A DNA stretch of 64,000 bases, taken from positions 1-64,000 of the forward strand of contig JAOEWO010000006.1 in assembly GCA_028383925.1 (NCBI GenBank). The letters run 5' to 3'. Shown piece after piece: positions 54,265 to 63,263 of this stretch. Below the pieces are notes generated by a model. That model searched no databases. It saw only the letters and a list, made by a program, of their open reading frames with translations, and had not been told where the DNA came from. The position numbers and the translations under genes were made by a program. The first letter of the stretch is position 1. Each line of letters begins with the position of its first letter. The DNA is from Winogradskyella sp. Lineage in GTDB: Bacteria; Bacteroidota; Bacteroidia; Flavobacteriales; Flavobacteriaceae.

Positions 54265-54993
54265 ATGAATCTCATTGTAGATGTTGGAAATACCTTTGTT
54301 AAACTAGCTGTTTTTCAGCACGATAAACTGATTTATAAAATTAGCTTTGATATTTCTGAGTTTAAAAAAGAATATAAAAATTTTAAAAAAGAGTACCCAA
54401 AACTAAGATTTGCTATCATTTCTTCGGTTGGTAGGTTGTCAAAAACACAAATAGAACGCATAAAAAACGACTTTGAAGTCTTAGAACTCAGTTCTAAAAC
54501 CAAGCAGCCGTTTACTAATTTATACAAAACACCAGAAACCCTAGGTGTAGATCGTATAGCTTTGGTGAGTGCCTCGGTAAATCAGTTTCCTAATAATAAT
54601 GTACTAATAATAGATGCAGGTACTTGTATTACTTACGATTTTGTAACTACAAAAAACGAATATTTGGGTGGTGCCATATCACCAGGCATTAGACTTAGGT
54701 ATAAAAGTTTAAATAATTTAACAGCAAATCTTCCGTTATTAGAAACAATACAACCCAAACATATTATAGGGGACACTACAGAAGCAGCAATTCATTCGGG
54801 TGTTGTTTTTGGTGTTATTAAAGAAATAGATGGTGTTATTGAGCAATATAGAGCTGAATACCAAGATTTAACAGTTATTTTAACAGGAGGTGATGCCAAA
54901 TTTTTGTCAAACCAATTAAAAAATAGCATATTTGCCAATTCAAATTTTCTTTTAGAAGGTTTGAATTTTATACTAGATTATAATTCAAAATAA
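54265..54993 (+). CDS. coaX: Type III pantothenate kinase
   Basis: It phosphorylates pantothenate in the first step of coenzyme A synthesis. The 242-aa protein has the ASKHA-fold motifs DVGNTFVKLAVF at residue 5, ETLGVDRIALVSAS near 91, LIIDAGTCITYDF near 112 and GGAISPGIRLRYKSL near 134. It is slightly short but complete. The stop codon overlaps the ATG of the outer-membrane protein gene (TAATG), starting an operon that runs to lptC and possibly further. Confidence 0.92.
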   Translation: MNLIVDVGNTFVKLAVFQHDKLIYKISFDISEFKKEYKNFKKEYPKLRFAIISSVGRLSKTQIERIKNDFEVLELSSKTKQPFTNLYKTPETLGVDRIALVSASVNQFPNNNVLIIDAGTCITYDFVTTKNEYLGGAISPGIRLRYKSLNNLTANLPLLETIQPKHIIGDTTEAAIHSGVVFGVIKEIDGVIEQYRAEYQDLTVILTGGDAKFLSNQLKNSIFANSNFLLEGLNFILDYNSK

Positions 54994-56312
54994 TGATAAA
55001 AAGACTCATTGTAATTTGCGTTACAATTATTGGTTCTTGTGCGTTTGCACAACAAGGTACCTCTTCTCCGTATTCATTTTATGGTATAGGAAGCCTAAAA
55101 TTTAAAGGAACCGTAGAAAACAGAAGTATGGGTGGTTTAAGTGTTTACTTAGATAGTATCCATGTTAATTTAAGAAATCCAGCATCTTATGCGGGTAATA
55201 ATATTAAATCTGGCCCTTTTGATGGCGAAAGCAGACCTGTTAAATTTACGGTTGCTGGTACATCAACAGATTTAAATTTAAAAAGTAACTCAGGTGAGTC
55301 AACAGGTAGCAACACTTCCTTTGATTATTTAGCACTATCTATTCCTATTGGTAAATTTGGTTTTGGCTTTGGTTTATTACCTTACACATCGGTTGGTTAT
55401 AAATTAGAGGACTTTAGTGATGATGGCGATTTGCAAAGCAGATACCGTGGTGATGGAGGCCTAAATAAAGTGTTTGCTGGTTTTGGGTATCAAATTACAG
55501 ATAAGTTAAGTGCCGGTTTAGACATGAGCTATAACTTTGGTAATATAAGAAATACGGCAATATCTGTAGCTTACACACCAGAAGGCGATGTAGTAGAATT
55601 TCAAACAAGAGAAAACAATAGATCTGACCTTAGTGGTTTAAACTTAAATTTTGGATTGTCTTACAAAACCATGATTACAGATAAGTTAGAGCTTTCTGCA
55701 GCAGCCACTTTTTCTCCACAAAGTAATTTATCATCACGTAATGAACGTTCTTTCTCTACGGTAACTATAAATACAGTAAACGAAAATATATCAGTTTTTA
55801 ATACTATTGAAGCAGATTTAGAAGCGCAAGGTTTAAGAGATACTAAATTAGTACTGCCTGCACGTTTTTCTATTGGTGGAGGTATTGGTAAGCCAAAATC
55901 TTGGTATGTAGGTACAGAATATACGTTTCAGAATACATCAGATTTTTCTAATCCTATTTTTACAAACGAAATTTCAAGTTTCGAAAACTCATCACAATTT
56001 ACATTAGGTGGTTTCTTTATACCAGACTATAATGCCTTTTCGGGTTACTTAAAACGTGTCGTATATAGAGCAGGTGTTAATTTTGCAGATACAGGTCTTG
56101 TAATAAAAAATGAAACAATTAAAGAGTTTGGCATATCTTTTGGTCTAGGTTTACCAGTTGGAAGTCGAAGTTTATTTTCTAATGCTAATATAGGTGTAGA
56201 ATTTGGACAGCGCGGAACAACTAACCAGAACCTTATTCAAGAGAATTTTGTAAACTTTAATTTAAGTTTGTCTCTTAATGCAAGATGGTTCGAACAACGT
56301 AAATATTTCTAA
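54993..56312 (+). CDS. Predicted outer-membrane barrel protein
   Basis: A 439-aa protein with signal peptide (MIKRLIVICVTIIGSCAFAQ). It begins QGTSSPYSFYGIGSLKFKG, with NRSMGGLSV near 43 and RNPASYAG near 60, a pattern seen in FadL/PorV-type barrels of Bacteroidota. Repeated amphipathic strands run to the end (FVNFNLSLSLNARW). No enzyme motif. It is coupled to coaX by a 1-base stop/start overlap and followed 16 bp later by the TPR gene. Confidence 0.85.
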   Translation: MIKRLIVICVTIIGSCAFAQQGTSSPYSFYGIGSLKFKGTVENRSMGGLSVYLDSIHVNLRNPASYAGNNIKSGPFDGESRPVKFTVAGTSTDLNLKSNSGESTGSNTSFDYLALSIPIGKFGFGFGLLPYTSVGYKLEDFSDDGDLQSRYRGDGGLNKVFAGFGYQITDKLSAGLDMSYNFGNIRNTAISVAYTPEGDVVEFQTRENNRSDLSGLNLNFGLSYKTMITDKLELSAAATFSPQSNLSSRNERSFSTVTINTVNENISVFNTIEADLEAQGLRDTKLVLPARFSIGGGIGKPKSWYVGTEYTFQNTSDFSNPIFTNEISSFENSSQFTLGGFFIPDYNAFSGYLKRVVYRAGVNFADTGLVIKNETIKEFGISFGLGLPVGSRSLFSNANIGVEFGQRGTTNQNLIQENFVNFNLSLSLNARWFEQRKYF

Positions 56313-56328
56313 TATAATTAATTACAAC

Positions 56329-57738
56329 ATGAAAACGAGAATTACAATATTTCTAATCGCACTTTTTGTAAATTTGAACTTGGCAGTTGCTCAAGATGAT
56401 GAAGAATGCAGAAATAACTTGTCAATTTTTGATAGTTACGCTAACAGCAAAAAATACGATGACGCTTACGAGCCTTGGATGAAGGTGAGAAAAGAATGTC
56501 CTAGATTAAGTAGAGCATTATATCTTACAAATAAAGGTAAAGGAGGTAGAGCTATTATAGACTATAAGATAGAAAATAGCACTGGTGCTGAGAAATTAGC
56601 ATTCATTAAAGATTTATTAAAATTAAATGAAGAATACCAGTTAAATTTTGCTTCAAAATATACTGTAGGCGATTTAGCAATGGAGAATGCAAACTTAAGG
56701 TACAAATATAGAACCGAGCTTGGCTTAGCTGGTGATTTACTTTATAAAGAGTTTGATAATGTCTTTGTTAACCATAAAGGTAGTTTTGATAGCGCTGTAG
56801 GGTTATATACTTACTTTTCATTAGCTGTAGATTTATATGATTCAAGTTCAAAATCACCTGCAGAAGCTCAAAAGCTTTTTGATAAGTATGATGACGTTAA
56901 TGAGATTATTGAAGGTGTTATAGAAGATTACACAAAAAAGTTAAATATCTATGCTGAAAAAGAAGCAGCTGGTGAAACGTTATCTAAAAGAGAGCAGAGT
57001 TATAAAAATAGCTACGAGTCTAATATAGATGTTTATGAAACTAAGATTTTATCTAGTATGGATAAAACATTAGGTGACAGAGCAAACTGTGAAGTTTTAG
57101 TGCCATTGTATCAAAAAGATTTCGAAGAAAACAAAAATGATGCTTTATGGTTACAACGTGCTATGAATAAAATGGGTGAGAAGGATTGTACAGATGATCC
57201 TTTATTTGAGAAGCTTGTAGTGCAGAAAAACAGTATTGAGCCAGATGCTAAAACTGCATTTTATTTAGGGGTATTAAAAGAAAAACAAGGTAAAAATGCA
57301 GAAGCAGACCGTTACTATGACCAATCTTTTGAGTTAGAAACTGATCCTATTAAAAAATGGAAATTGGTAATGAGAGTTGCTGAAAAAAATTATAAAAGAG
57401 GAAGTTTTGGTAAAGCAAGACAACAATATATGGAAGCCTTAAAGCTTAACCCATCTAACGGTGGGCCTTATTTAAGAATTGCTGCCATGTATGCAAAGAG
57501 TGCTAATAACTGTGGTGACACTAACTTTAACAAAAGAGCTGTGTTTTGGTTAGCAGCAAACGAAGCTGAAAAAGCGGGTAAAGTTGACGGTCGTCTAAGA
57601 TCTACAGCTGCCAAAACAGCAGCAAGTTATAGAGGTAGTGCTCCAAGTAAAGCAGATATCTTTAACTGTAGTTGTGCAGGTACAACTATAAAGATTGGCT
57701 GTTGGATAGGTCGCTCAGTAACAGTGCCAAATCTTTAA
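56329..57738 (+). CDS. Periplasmic tetratricopeptide-repeat protein
   Basis: A 469-aa protein from the ATG at 56329, where a signal peptide starts (MKTRITIFLIALFVNLNLAVAQ). A longer frame starting at 56278 lies inside the preceding gene and is rejected. TPR units are clearest near the C-terminus (TAFYLGVLKEKQGKNAEADRY, then GSFGKARQQYMEALKLNPSNG near 358). Two Cys-rich spots near the end (NCGDTNF, FNCSCAGTTIKIGCW) may form disulfides. Its TAA overlaps the lptC ATG by one base, which suggests an envelope biogenesis role. Confidence 0.86.
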   Translation: MKTRITIFLIALFVNLNLAVAQDDEECRNNLSIFDSYANSKKYDDAYEPWMKVRKECPRLSRALYLTNKGKGGRAIIDYKIENSTGAEKLAFIKDLLKLNEEYQLNFASKYTVGDLAMENANLRYKYRTELGLAGDLLYKEFDNVFVNHKGSFDSAVGLYTYFSLAVDLYDSSSKSPAEAQKLFDKYDDVNEIIEGVIEDYTKKLNIYAEKEAAGETLSKREQSYKNSYESNIDVYETKILSSMDKTLGDRANCEVLVPLYQKDFEENKNDALWLQRAMNKMGEKDCTDDPLFEKLVVQKNSIEPDAKTAFYLGVLKEKQGKNAEADRYYDQSFELETDPIKKWKLVMRVAEKNYKRGSFGKARQQYMEALKLNPSNGGPYLRIAAMYAKSANNCGDTNFNKRAVFWLAANEAEKAGKVDGRLRSTAAKTAASYRGSAPSKADIFNCSCAGTTIKIGCWIGRSVTVPNL

Positions 57739-58304
57739 TGAAAATAAAGAAACTAAATATTATAAAAAACCTAGTCACAGCAATTGCTGTGACTTTGTTT
57801 TTTGCATGCGAAAACAATTATAACGATGTGCAAAATGTTGGTGTTTTGCAAAATCAGCCCATTGGTGAAGCTACAAACATAAATTTAAAATATACAGAGT
57901 ATAACGATAGTGTTGTAGATCTCTTGGCAAATTTAATAAGTCCAAAAATGTTAGATTATTCTAATAGAAGCTTTAGCTTTTCTGAGTTCCCAAAAGGAAT
58001 AGAACTTAAGGTGTATGATGATGAGCAGCAAGAAACCACCATCTTAGCAAATTATGCTATTTATTACACAGATAAAGATATAATAGATCTGCAAGGTAAC
58101 GTAAGAGTTGCAACACCAGAAAAAGACACCTTGTTTACAGCACAGCTTTATTACAACGAAAAATCAGAATGGGTCTTTACTAATGAGCCTTTTATATTTA
58201 AAAGAACCACTGGTATTACTCATGGTATTGGTTTTGACTCAGATAAAACATTTAAGAAATTTCAAATGTTAGAGATGGGTGGTGATATAGAGATAGATAA
58301 TTAG
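57738..58304 (+). CDS. lptC: LPS export periplasmic protein LptC
   Basis: A 188-aa protein from the ATG at 57738. It has an N-terminal membrane anchor or lipoprotein signal (VTLFFACEN, Cys near 24) and a beta-jellyroll typical of LptC: GIELKVYDDEQQETTILANY near 96, then IDLQGNVRVATPEKDTLFTAQLYYNEKSEW near 118-147, and GIGFDSDKTF near 170. LptC takes LPS from the LptBFG transporter. It follows the TPR gene with a 1-base overlap. Confidence 0.9.
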   Translation: MKIKKLNIIKNLVTAIAVTLFFACENNYNDVQNVGVLQNQPIGEATNINLKYTEYNDSVVDLLANLISPKMLDYSNRSFSFSEFPKGIELKVYDDEQQETTILANYAIYYTDKDIIDLQGNVRVATPEKDTLFTAQLYYNEKSEWVFTNEPFIFKRTTGITHGIGFDSDKTFKKFQMLEMGGDIEIDN

Positions 58305-58343
58305 CTATCTTTGTTTTTTATTATCTTATTATTTATTTAGACT

Positions 58344-58535
58344 ATGAAATTACTATCACTTTTTCAATATGCATATTTAATATTAGGAGTACTATTTCTT
58401 TACAAAGGTGTTTCAGAATGGAATACAGATAGAAATGGAGCTTATATTAGTCTGTTTTTTACAGCATTGGCTATTTTTATGTTTTTCTTTAGACAACGTT
58501 TTAGAAAAAAGTTTGACGACAAAAATAAAAAGTAA
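58344..58535 (+). CDS. Small two-helix membrane protein
   Basis: A 63-aa protein with two hydrophobic segments (LFQYAYLILGVLFLY and YISLFFTALAIFMFFF), separated by a short polar turn (KGVSEWNTDRNG), and a basic end (RQRFRKKFDDKNKK). It sits between lptC and the CNNM gene (3 bp before it), a position in which I expect this small protein in flavobacteria. Function unknown. Confidence 0.8.
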   Translation: MKLLSLFQYAYLILGVLFLYKGVSEWNTDRNGAYISLFFTALAIFMFFFRQRFRKKFDDKNKK

Positions 58536-58538
58536 CAG

Positions 58539-59828
58539 ATGACTTTAGATATAGTCATTATTGTAACTACACTTATATTATCTGCTTTTTTCTCTGGTAT
58601 GGAGATCGCTTATGTGTCCTCTAATAAAATTCATATAGAATTAGAGAAGAAGCAAGGAGATTTTTTAGGAAAAATTTTAGACAAACTTACAGCCAAGCCT
58701 TCAAAGTATATAGCTACCATGCTTATTGGTAATAATATAGCTTTAGTTATTTACGGACTTAAAATGGGTGATGTATTGCTGCGATGGTTTCAGTCTATGA
58801 CGCCATTAGAAAGTACAACACTCTATTATTTAGTTAATGATTTACAGTTACTGTCTCAAACTGTAATATCTACTTTAGTAATACTTATAACTGCAGAGTT
58901 TTTGCCAAAAGTTTTCTTTCAGATTTATGCCAATACCTTATTAAAAGTATTAGCAGTACCAACGTATTTTTTTTATGTAATATTCTCATGGGTTTCAGAT
59001 TTTATTATCTGGATTTCTGATGCAGTATTAAAATATATTTTTAAAGCAGAAGGAGAAGATGCTGTTTTAGCTATGACCAAAGTAGAATTGGGTAACTACA
59101 TTAGTGAGCAGATGGAATCTGTAGAAGACCATGATACTATAGATAGTGAAATTCAGATTTTTCAAAATGCATTAGATTTTTCTGAAGTTAAAGCCCGAGA
59201 GGTTATGATACCACGTACAGAGATTACAGCAGTAGATATATCTGACTCTATAGAAGATCTAAGACAGCTTTTTATTGAAACAGGGCGCACCAAAATTATT
59301 GTTTATAAAAATAATATAGATGATATTTTAGGCTACGTGCACGCGTTTGAGCTTTTTAAAAAACCCAAAACAATTAAGTCTATTTTAATTCCGGTTGGTT
59401 TTGTGCCAGAAACAATTCTTATAAAAGATGTTTTAAATATTCTTACCAAAAAACGCCGTAGTCTATCTGTTGTTATAGACGAGTATGGTGGTACTTCTGG
59501 TATAATGACTATAGAAGATATTATTGAAGAGCTTTTTGGTGAAATAGAAGATGAGCACGATAATATTGCACTTATTGAAGAGCAAATAGATGAAAATACG
59601 TTTAAGTTTTCTGCAAGATTAGAGGTAGACTATGTTAATGAGAATTATAAACTTAATCTTCCTATAGGTGAAAATTACGAAACACTTGGTGGTTTAATCG
59701 TAAATAAAGCAGAAGAAATACCTCAAGAAAACGATGCTATTGTAATAGATAATTTTAAGTTTACAATTACCGAAGTTTCATCTACAAAAATAAATGTGGT
59801 TCTCTTAAAAATCCTAGAAACCGACTAA
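58539..59828 (+). CDS. CNNM/CorC-family membrane protein (hemolysin family)
   Basis: A 429-aa protein with an N-terminal CNNM (DUF21) domain of three or four helices (residues 1-175, with SGMEIAYVSSNKIHIELEKK near 18). A CBS pair follows (MIPRTEITAVDISDSIEDL near 220, VVIDEYGGTSGIMTIEDIIEELFGEIEDEHD near 312-342), then a CorC/HlyC domain (FKFSARLEVDYVNENY near 357). Members are implicated in magnesium or sodium export. In Bacteroidota this gene often sits beside a PpiD-like chaperone, as here. Confidence 0.91.
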   Translation: MTLDIVIIVTTLILSAFFSGMEIAYVSSNKIHIELEKKQGDFLGKILDKLTAKPSKYIATMLIGNNIALVIYGLKMGDVLLRWFQSMTPLESTTLYYLVNDLQLLSQTVISTLVILITAEFLPKVFFQIYANTLLKVLAVPTYFFYVIFSWVSDFIIWISDAVLKYIFKAEGEDAVLAMTKVELGNYISEQMESVEDHDTIDSEIQIFQNALDFSEVKAREVMIPRTEITAVDISDSIEDLRQLFIETGRTKIIVYKNNIDDILGYVHAFELFKKPKTIKSILIPVGFVPETILIKDVLNILTKKRRSLSVVIDEYGGTSGIMTIEDIIEELFGEIEDEHDNIALIEEQIDENTFKFSARLEVDYVNENYKLNLPIGENYETLGGLIVNKAEEIPQENDAIVIDNFKFTITEVSSTKINVVLLKILETD

Positions 59829-60013
59829 TAAGACACTGCTTAAGTAAAAACTAATATTCTCCTTTTATTATTTACTAGAAAGTGCTATTTTCGCATCCTT
59901 ATTTGCACAAAATATCCACTAAGATAATCGTTTTAAGTGTGTAACAAATTATCTAGGATGTGCACAGCAATTAATATTAAACAAACAAAATAAGCACACT
60001 AAACAAAAACGAC

Positions 60014-62161
60014 ATGGCAATTTTAAATAAAATTAGACAACGTTCACTAATATTAATATTAGTAATAGCATTAGCGTTATTTTCATTTGTAATTGGAGAT
60101 TTATTCAAAAACTCTGATGCTTTAACTGGTGGTTCTCAAGATGTAATTGCAACTATAGAAGGTACAGACATTAATAGAAACGACTTTATGCAGAAGGTTA
60201 AAAATTACCAAGAAAGGTTTGGTGGTGGTCAGTCTTCTACACAAGCAATGAATGCGATCTATAATCAAGAATTGCGTAAAGTAATTTTAGATGCAGAATT
60301 TAATAAATTAGAGCTTTCTGTAGAGAAAGATGAAATGAGGGATTTACTAAAAACCAGCTTTTCATCATATCCTGAGTTTCAAGACCAAAATGGTAGCTTT
60401 GATGTTAACCGTCTAAATGCGTTTATCGCTAATCTTAAAGATGTGCAGCCAGAGTCGGTGCAGTTAAGTAACTTTCAAGTTAACTATGAGAGTTGGGCAA
60501 ATAACGAAAACACTATAGCTTCTAACGCTATACAACAAAGTTATTTTAATATGATAAAAGCCGGTGTTGGTTCTACAATTGCCGAAGCTAAAGATGAATA
60601 CCTTGGTGAGTCTAAAACTGTAGATATCTCATTTGTGCAAATACCTTATACTTCCATAGCTGATAGTTTGGTTAAAGTAACTAAAAGTGAAGTGCAAGAT
60701 TTTATAAAGAAGAACAAAGAAGATTACCAAGTAGAGGCTACAAACAAAATCGTTTATGTAGAATTTAAAGAGGAGGCTTCAAAACAAGATGAAGATAATA
60801 TTAAGGCTGGCCTAATGGCTTTAGTTAATGATAAGATTGAGTTTAATGATATTACTAAAGCTACAGACACAATTCTTGGTTTTAACAACGCAACTAATAT
60901 TGAAGACTTTATTAACTTAAACTCAGATGTAAAATATAGTGATACTTATTTAAGAGCATCTCAATTGCCAGCTGTTGCAAAAGATACATTAATGAATCTT
61001 GACGTTGGTAATTATTATGGTCCTTACAGAGATGGTGAGTTTTTTAAGTTATCTAAAGTTGTAGGCATTAAGCAATCTGCAGACTCTTCTAAAGTGCGTC
61101 ATATCTTAATACCTTACGCAGGTGGTAATAGAGCAGATCCTAGTATTACAAAAACAAGAGCGCAAGCACAAACTACTGCAGATAGCATTTTAGCACAAAT
61201 AAAAGGCGGTACTAAATTTGTAGATTTACTAGAGTTATCTTCAGATAAAGTTAGTAACGAAAATGATGGTGAAATAGAAATGGCGTACAACGCGTCTTTT
61301 GCACCAGAATTTAGAGCTTATGGTTTCGAAAACAAAAAAGGTGATATTGCTGTAGTAGAAACTTCATTTGGTTTTCATGTTATAGAAGTTTTAGAGCAAT
61401 CTAACTTTAGTAAAACAATTAAAATTGCAACCTTAGCTGATAAAGTTGAACCATCAGAACAAACACTTCAAGATGTATTTAACAAAATGTCTAAGTTTGA
61501 AATTGCAGCAAGAACAGGTGACTTTAACACTTTAGCAGAGGAACGTAAGTTAACAGCTAAGCCTATAACGTTTAAAGAACTAGACGAAACTATTCCTGGC
61601 TTAGGTAGTCAAAGAGAAGTTGTACGTTGGTCTTTTAATGACAATACAGATGCTGGTGATTTTAAAAGTTTTTCTATCGCAGGTTTTGGCTTTATAGTTG
61701 CAAAATTAGTAGAGAAAAACGAAAAAGGGTTAATGAACGTAGAAGATGCTTCTATCACTGCAATACCTGAAATTAAAAAAGAGAAAAAAGCAAAAATGAT
61801 TCGCGAAAAAATCTCTGGATCTACCGTTACAGATATTGCTAAAAACCAAGGTTTAAGTGCAAGAACAGCTGCTGCGGTAAGTATGAGTAATACAACATTA
61901 TCTGGTGCTGGTGTAGAGCCGCAAGTTGTTGGTGCTGCTTTTGGCTTAAAAGTTGGTGCAACGTCTAAGCCTGTAAATGGTGTAAAGGGTGTTTATGTTT
62001 TAGAAGTGACTAAGATAAATGAAGCGCCTGCTTTAGATAACTATACATCTTACGTTAATAGACTGAACACAGCAAGAAACGGAACAATACAAAGTAAAAT
62101 ATACCAGGCATTAGAGAAATCTGCTGTCATAGAAGATAACAGAGCTAAAACGGTTTACTAA
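60014..62161 (+). CDS. PpiD/SurA-like peptidylprolyl isomerase (periplasmic chaperone)
   Basis: A 715-aa protein with a single N-terminal membrane anchor (LILILVIALALFSFVIGDLF near 12), a SurA N-like helical region to about 190, and one parvulin domain at about 345-460. In that domain SSKVRHILIPYAGG, GGTKFVDLLELSSDK and the closing FGFHVIEVLEQ are clear. A second, diverged parvulin-like region follows. It helps fold or deliver outer-membrane proteins. A strong terminator follows 25 bp after the stop codon. Confidence 0.9.
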   Translation: MAILNKIRQRSLILILVIALALFSFVIGDLFKNSDALTGGSQDVIATIEGTDINRNDFMQKVKNYQERFGGGQSSTQAMNAIYNQELRKVILDAEFNKLELSVEKDEMRDLLKTSFSSYPEFQDQNGSFDVNRLNAFIANLKDVQPESVQLSNFQVNYESWANNENTIASNAIQQSYFNMIKAGVGSTIAEAKDEYLGESKTVDISFVQIPYTSIADSLVKVTKSEVQDFIKKNKEDYQVEATNKIVYVEFKEEASKQDEDNIKAGLMALVNDKIEFNDITKATDTILGFNNATNIEDFINLNSDVKYSDTYLRASQLPAVAKDTLMNLDVGNYYGPYRDGEFFKLSKVVGIKQSADSSKVRHILIPYAGGNRADPSITKTRAQAQTTADSILAQIKGGTKFVDLLELSSDKVSNENDGEIEMAYNASFAPEFRAYGFENKKGDIAVVETSFGFHVIEVLEQSNFSKTIKIATLADKVEPSEQTLQDVFNKMSKFEIAARTGDFNTLAEERKLTAKPITFKELDETIPGLGSQREVVRWSFNDNTDAGDFKSFSIAGFGFIVAKLVEKNEKGLMNVEDASITAIPEIKKEKKAKMIREKISGSTVTDIAKNQGLSARTAAAVSMSNTTLSGAGVEPQVVGAAFGLKVGATSKPVNGVKGVYVLEVTKINEAPALDNYTSYVNRLNTARNGTIQSKIYQALEKSAVIEDNRAKTVY

Positions 62162-62185
62162 TTAGCTCATTATCTTATATAATTA

Positions 62186-62215
62186 AAAAGGCTTTACATC
62201 TCTGTAAAGCCTTTT
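62186..62215 (+). terminator. Intrinsic terminator, perfect 12-bp stem
   Basis: AAAAGGCTTTAC and GTAAAGCCTTTT pair perfectly around ATCTCT. The A and T runs at the two ends allow function on both strands, serving the PpiD gene and possibly the convergent GHMP kinase. Confidence 0.85.
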
Positions 62216-62312
62216 CTGTATTATAAAAAGTATGTAAGTGGTGTGTGTTTAAATGCTTAATTTACAAACTAATTTTGTGTGATGCATTAAGCCTAAAGCC
62301 GTTGATATGGTG

Positions 62313-63245
62313 TTAGCGTACCATCTCAGTATAAGGTATAATAGTATTAAAACCCTTAGATTTAAAATAATCGGTAGGATCTTCTTCTGCAGTTACCATT
62401 ACAAAATCACCTCCCCAAGCACCTAAACTTTTAACAGATCCTTTAAAATCTTTAAATAATCTAGATTTTATAGGCTTTTGGTCAATTAATTCTGCAATAA
62501 GATCTTCATGTTTAACTACTAAAATCTCGAATACAGATAAAGTGTCACAGCTAATTATACTTTCTGTTATTGCGTTTACACGCTCTATAATTTTAGCATC
62601 AATACGGCCTTTCTTTTTGTAAGTTGCTATGGCATCTCTACTATTTTGTTTTTCATTAAGATAAACAAAATAGAGATGGTCTTTAAAGCTAGGCTCAAAA
62701 GTGACTGTCTCAACTAATGGTTTTCTGGCATAGCGTAGTTGGTATGTAACAGGTGCATCATTTTGTGCGCAGGCAATATCATAACCACTACCTTTAAAAG
62801 TTTTTTCTAAAAGTTGGTAAGCATCAACTTCTGCCCAATCTGCTATATTATTAATAAGTGTAGAAGAGGTGCCAAGGCCCCAAAGTCTATTAAAATCTTG
62901 ATCTGTTGTTATGGTATACCCTTGGTCAGAGTTTAAAAACTCAGGGTTTAAATCGTGAGCAACAGTTAAGATTTGTATCAGTCGTTTTGAAATATCGGTA
63001 TAATGCTTCGCTTTTAATCTGAGTTTTCGAGAAGTATTATTAATGGTAAATTCATCTTCAAACCAAACTTCGCCGAGTTCATTACTACTTTTCCAAACAA
63101 TTTTTTTTCTTGTATTTTTTTTCACACTCAGTGATTGTCCGTATTTTGTAGGTATAGCTAATGCTTTAGCACCATCTAAAACGACATACTCAGCCGTTAG
63201 TAATAATTTTCCGTTGCTACGGTATGTTTTAGCTTTAGAACTCAA
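62313..63245 (-). CDS. GYDIA-family GHMP kinase (probable phosphomevalonate kinase role)
   Basis: A 310-aa GHMP-fold kinase with YRSNGKLLLTAEYVVLDGAKALA near residue 9, NRLWGLGTSSTLINNIADW near 118 (ATP loop), and the eponymous motif GSGYDIACAQNDAP near 152. LGAWGGDFVMVTAEED near 275 is the C-terminal GHMP motif. The neighbouring HMG-CoA reductase gene, 18 bp upstream, and the absence of a classical phosphomevalonate kinase in the window suggest that it acts in the mevalonate pathway. That is inference. Confidence 0.88.
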   Translation of the reverse strand: MSSKAKTYRSNGKLLLTAEYVVLDGAKALAIPTKYGQSLSVKKNTRKKIVWKSSNELGEVWFEDEFTINNTSRKLRLKAKHYTDISKRLIQILTVAHDLNPEFLNSDQGYTITTDQDFNRLWGLGTSSTLINNIADWAEVDAYQLLEKTFKGSGYDIACAQNDAPVTYQLRYARKPLVETVTFEPSFKDHLYFVYLNEKQNSRDAIATYKKKGRIDAKIIERVNAITESIISCDTLSVFEILVVKHEDLIAELIDQKPIKSRLFKDFKGSVKSLGAWGGDFVMVTAEEDPTDYFKSKGFNTIIPYTEMVR

Positions 63246-63263
63246 AGTTTTTATTATTTAGTA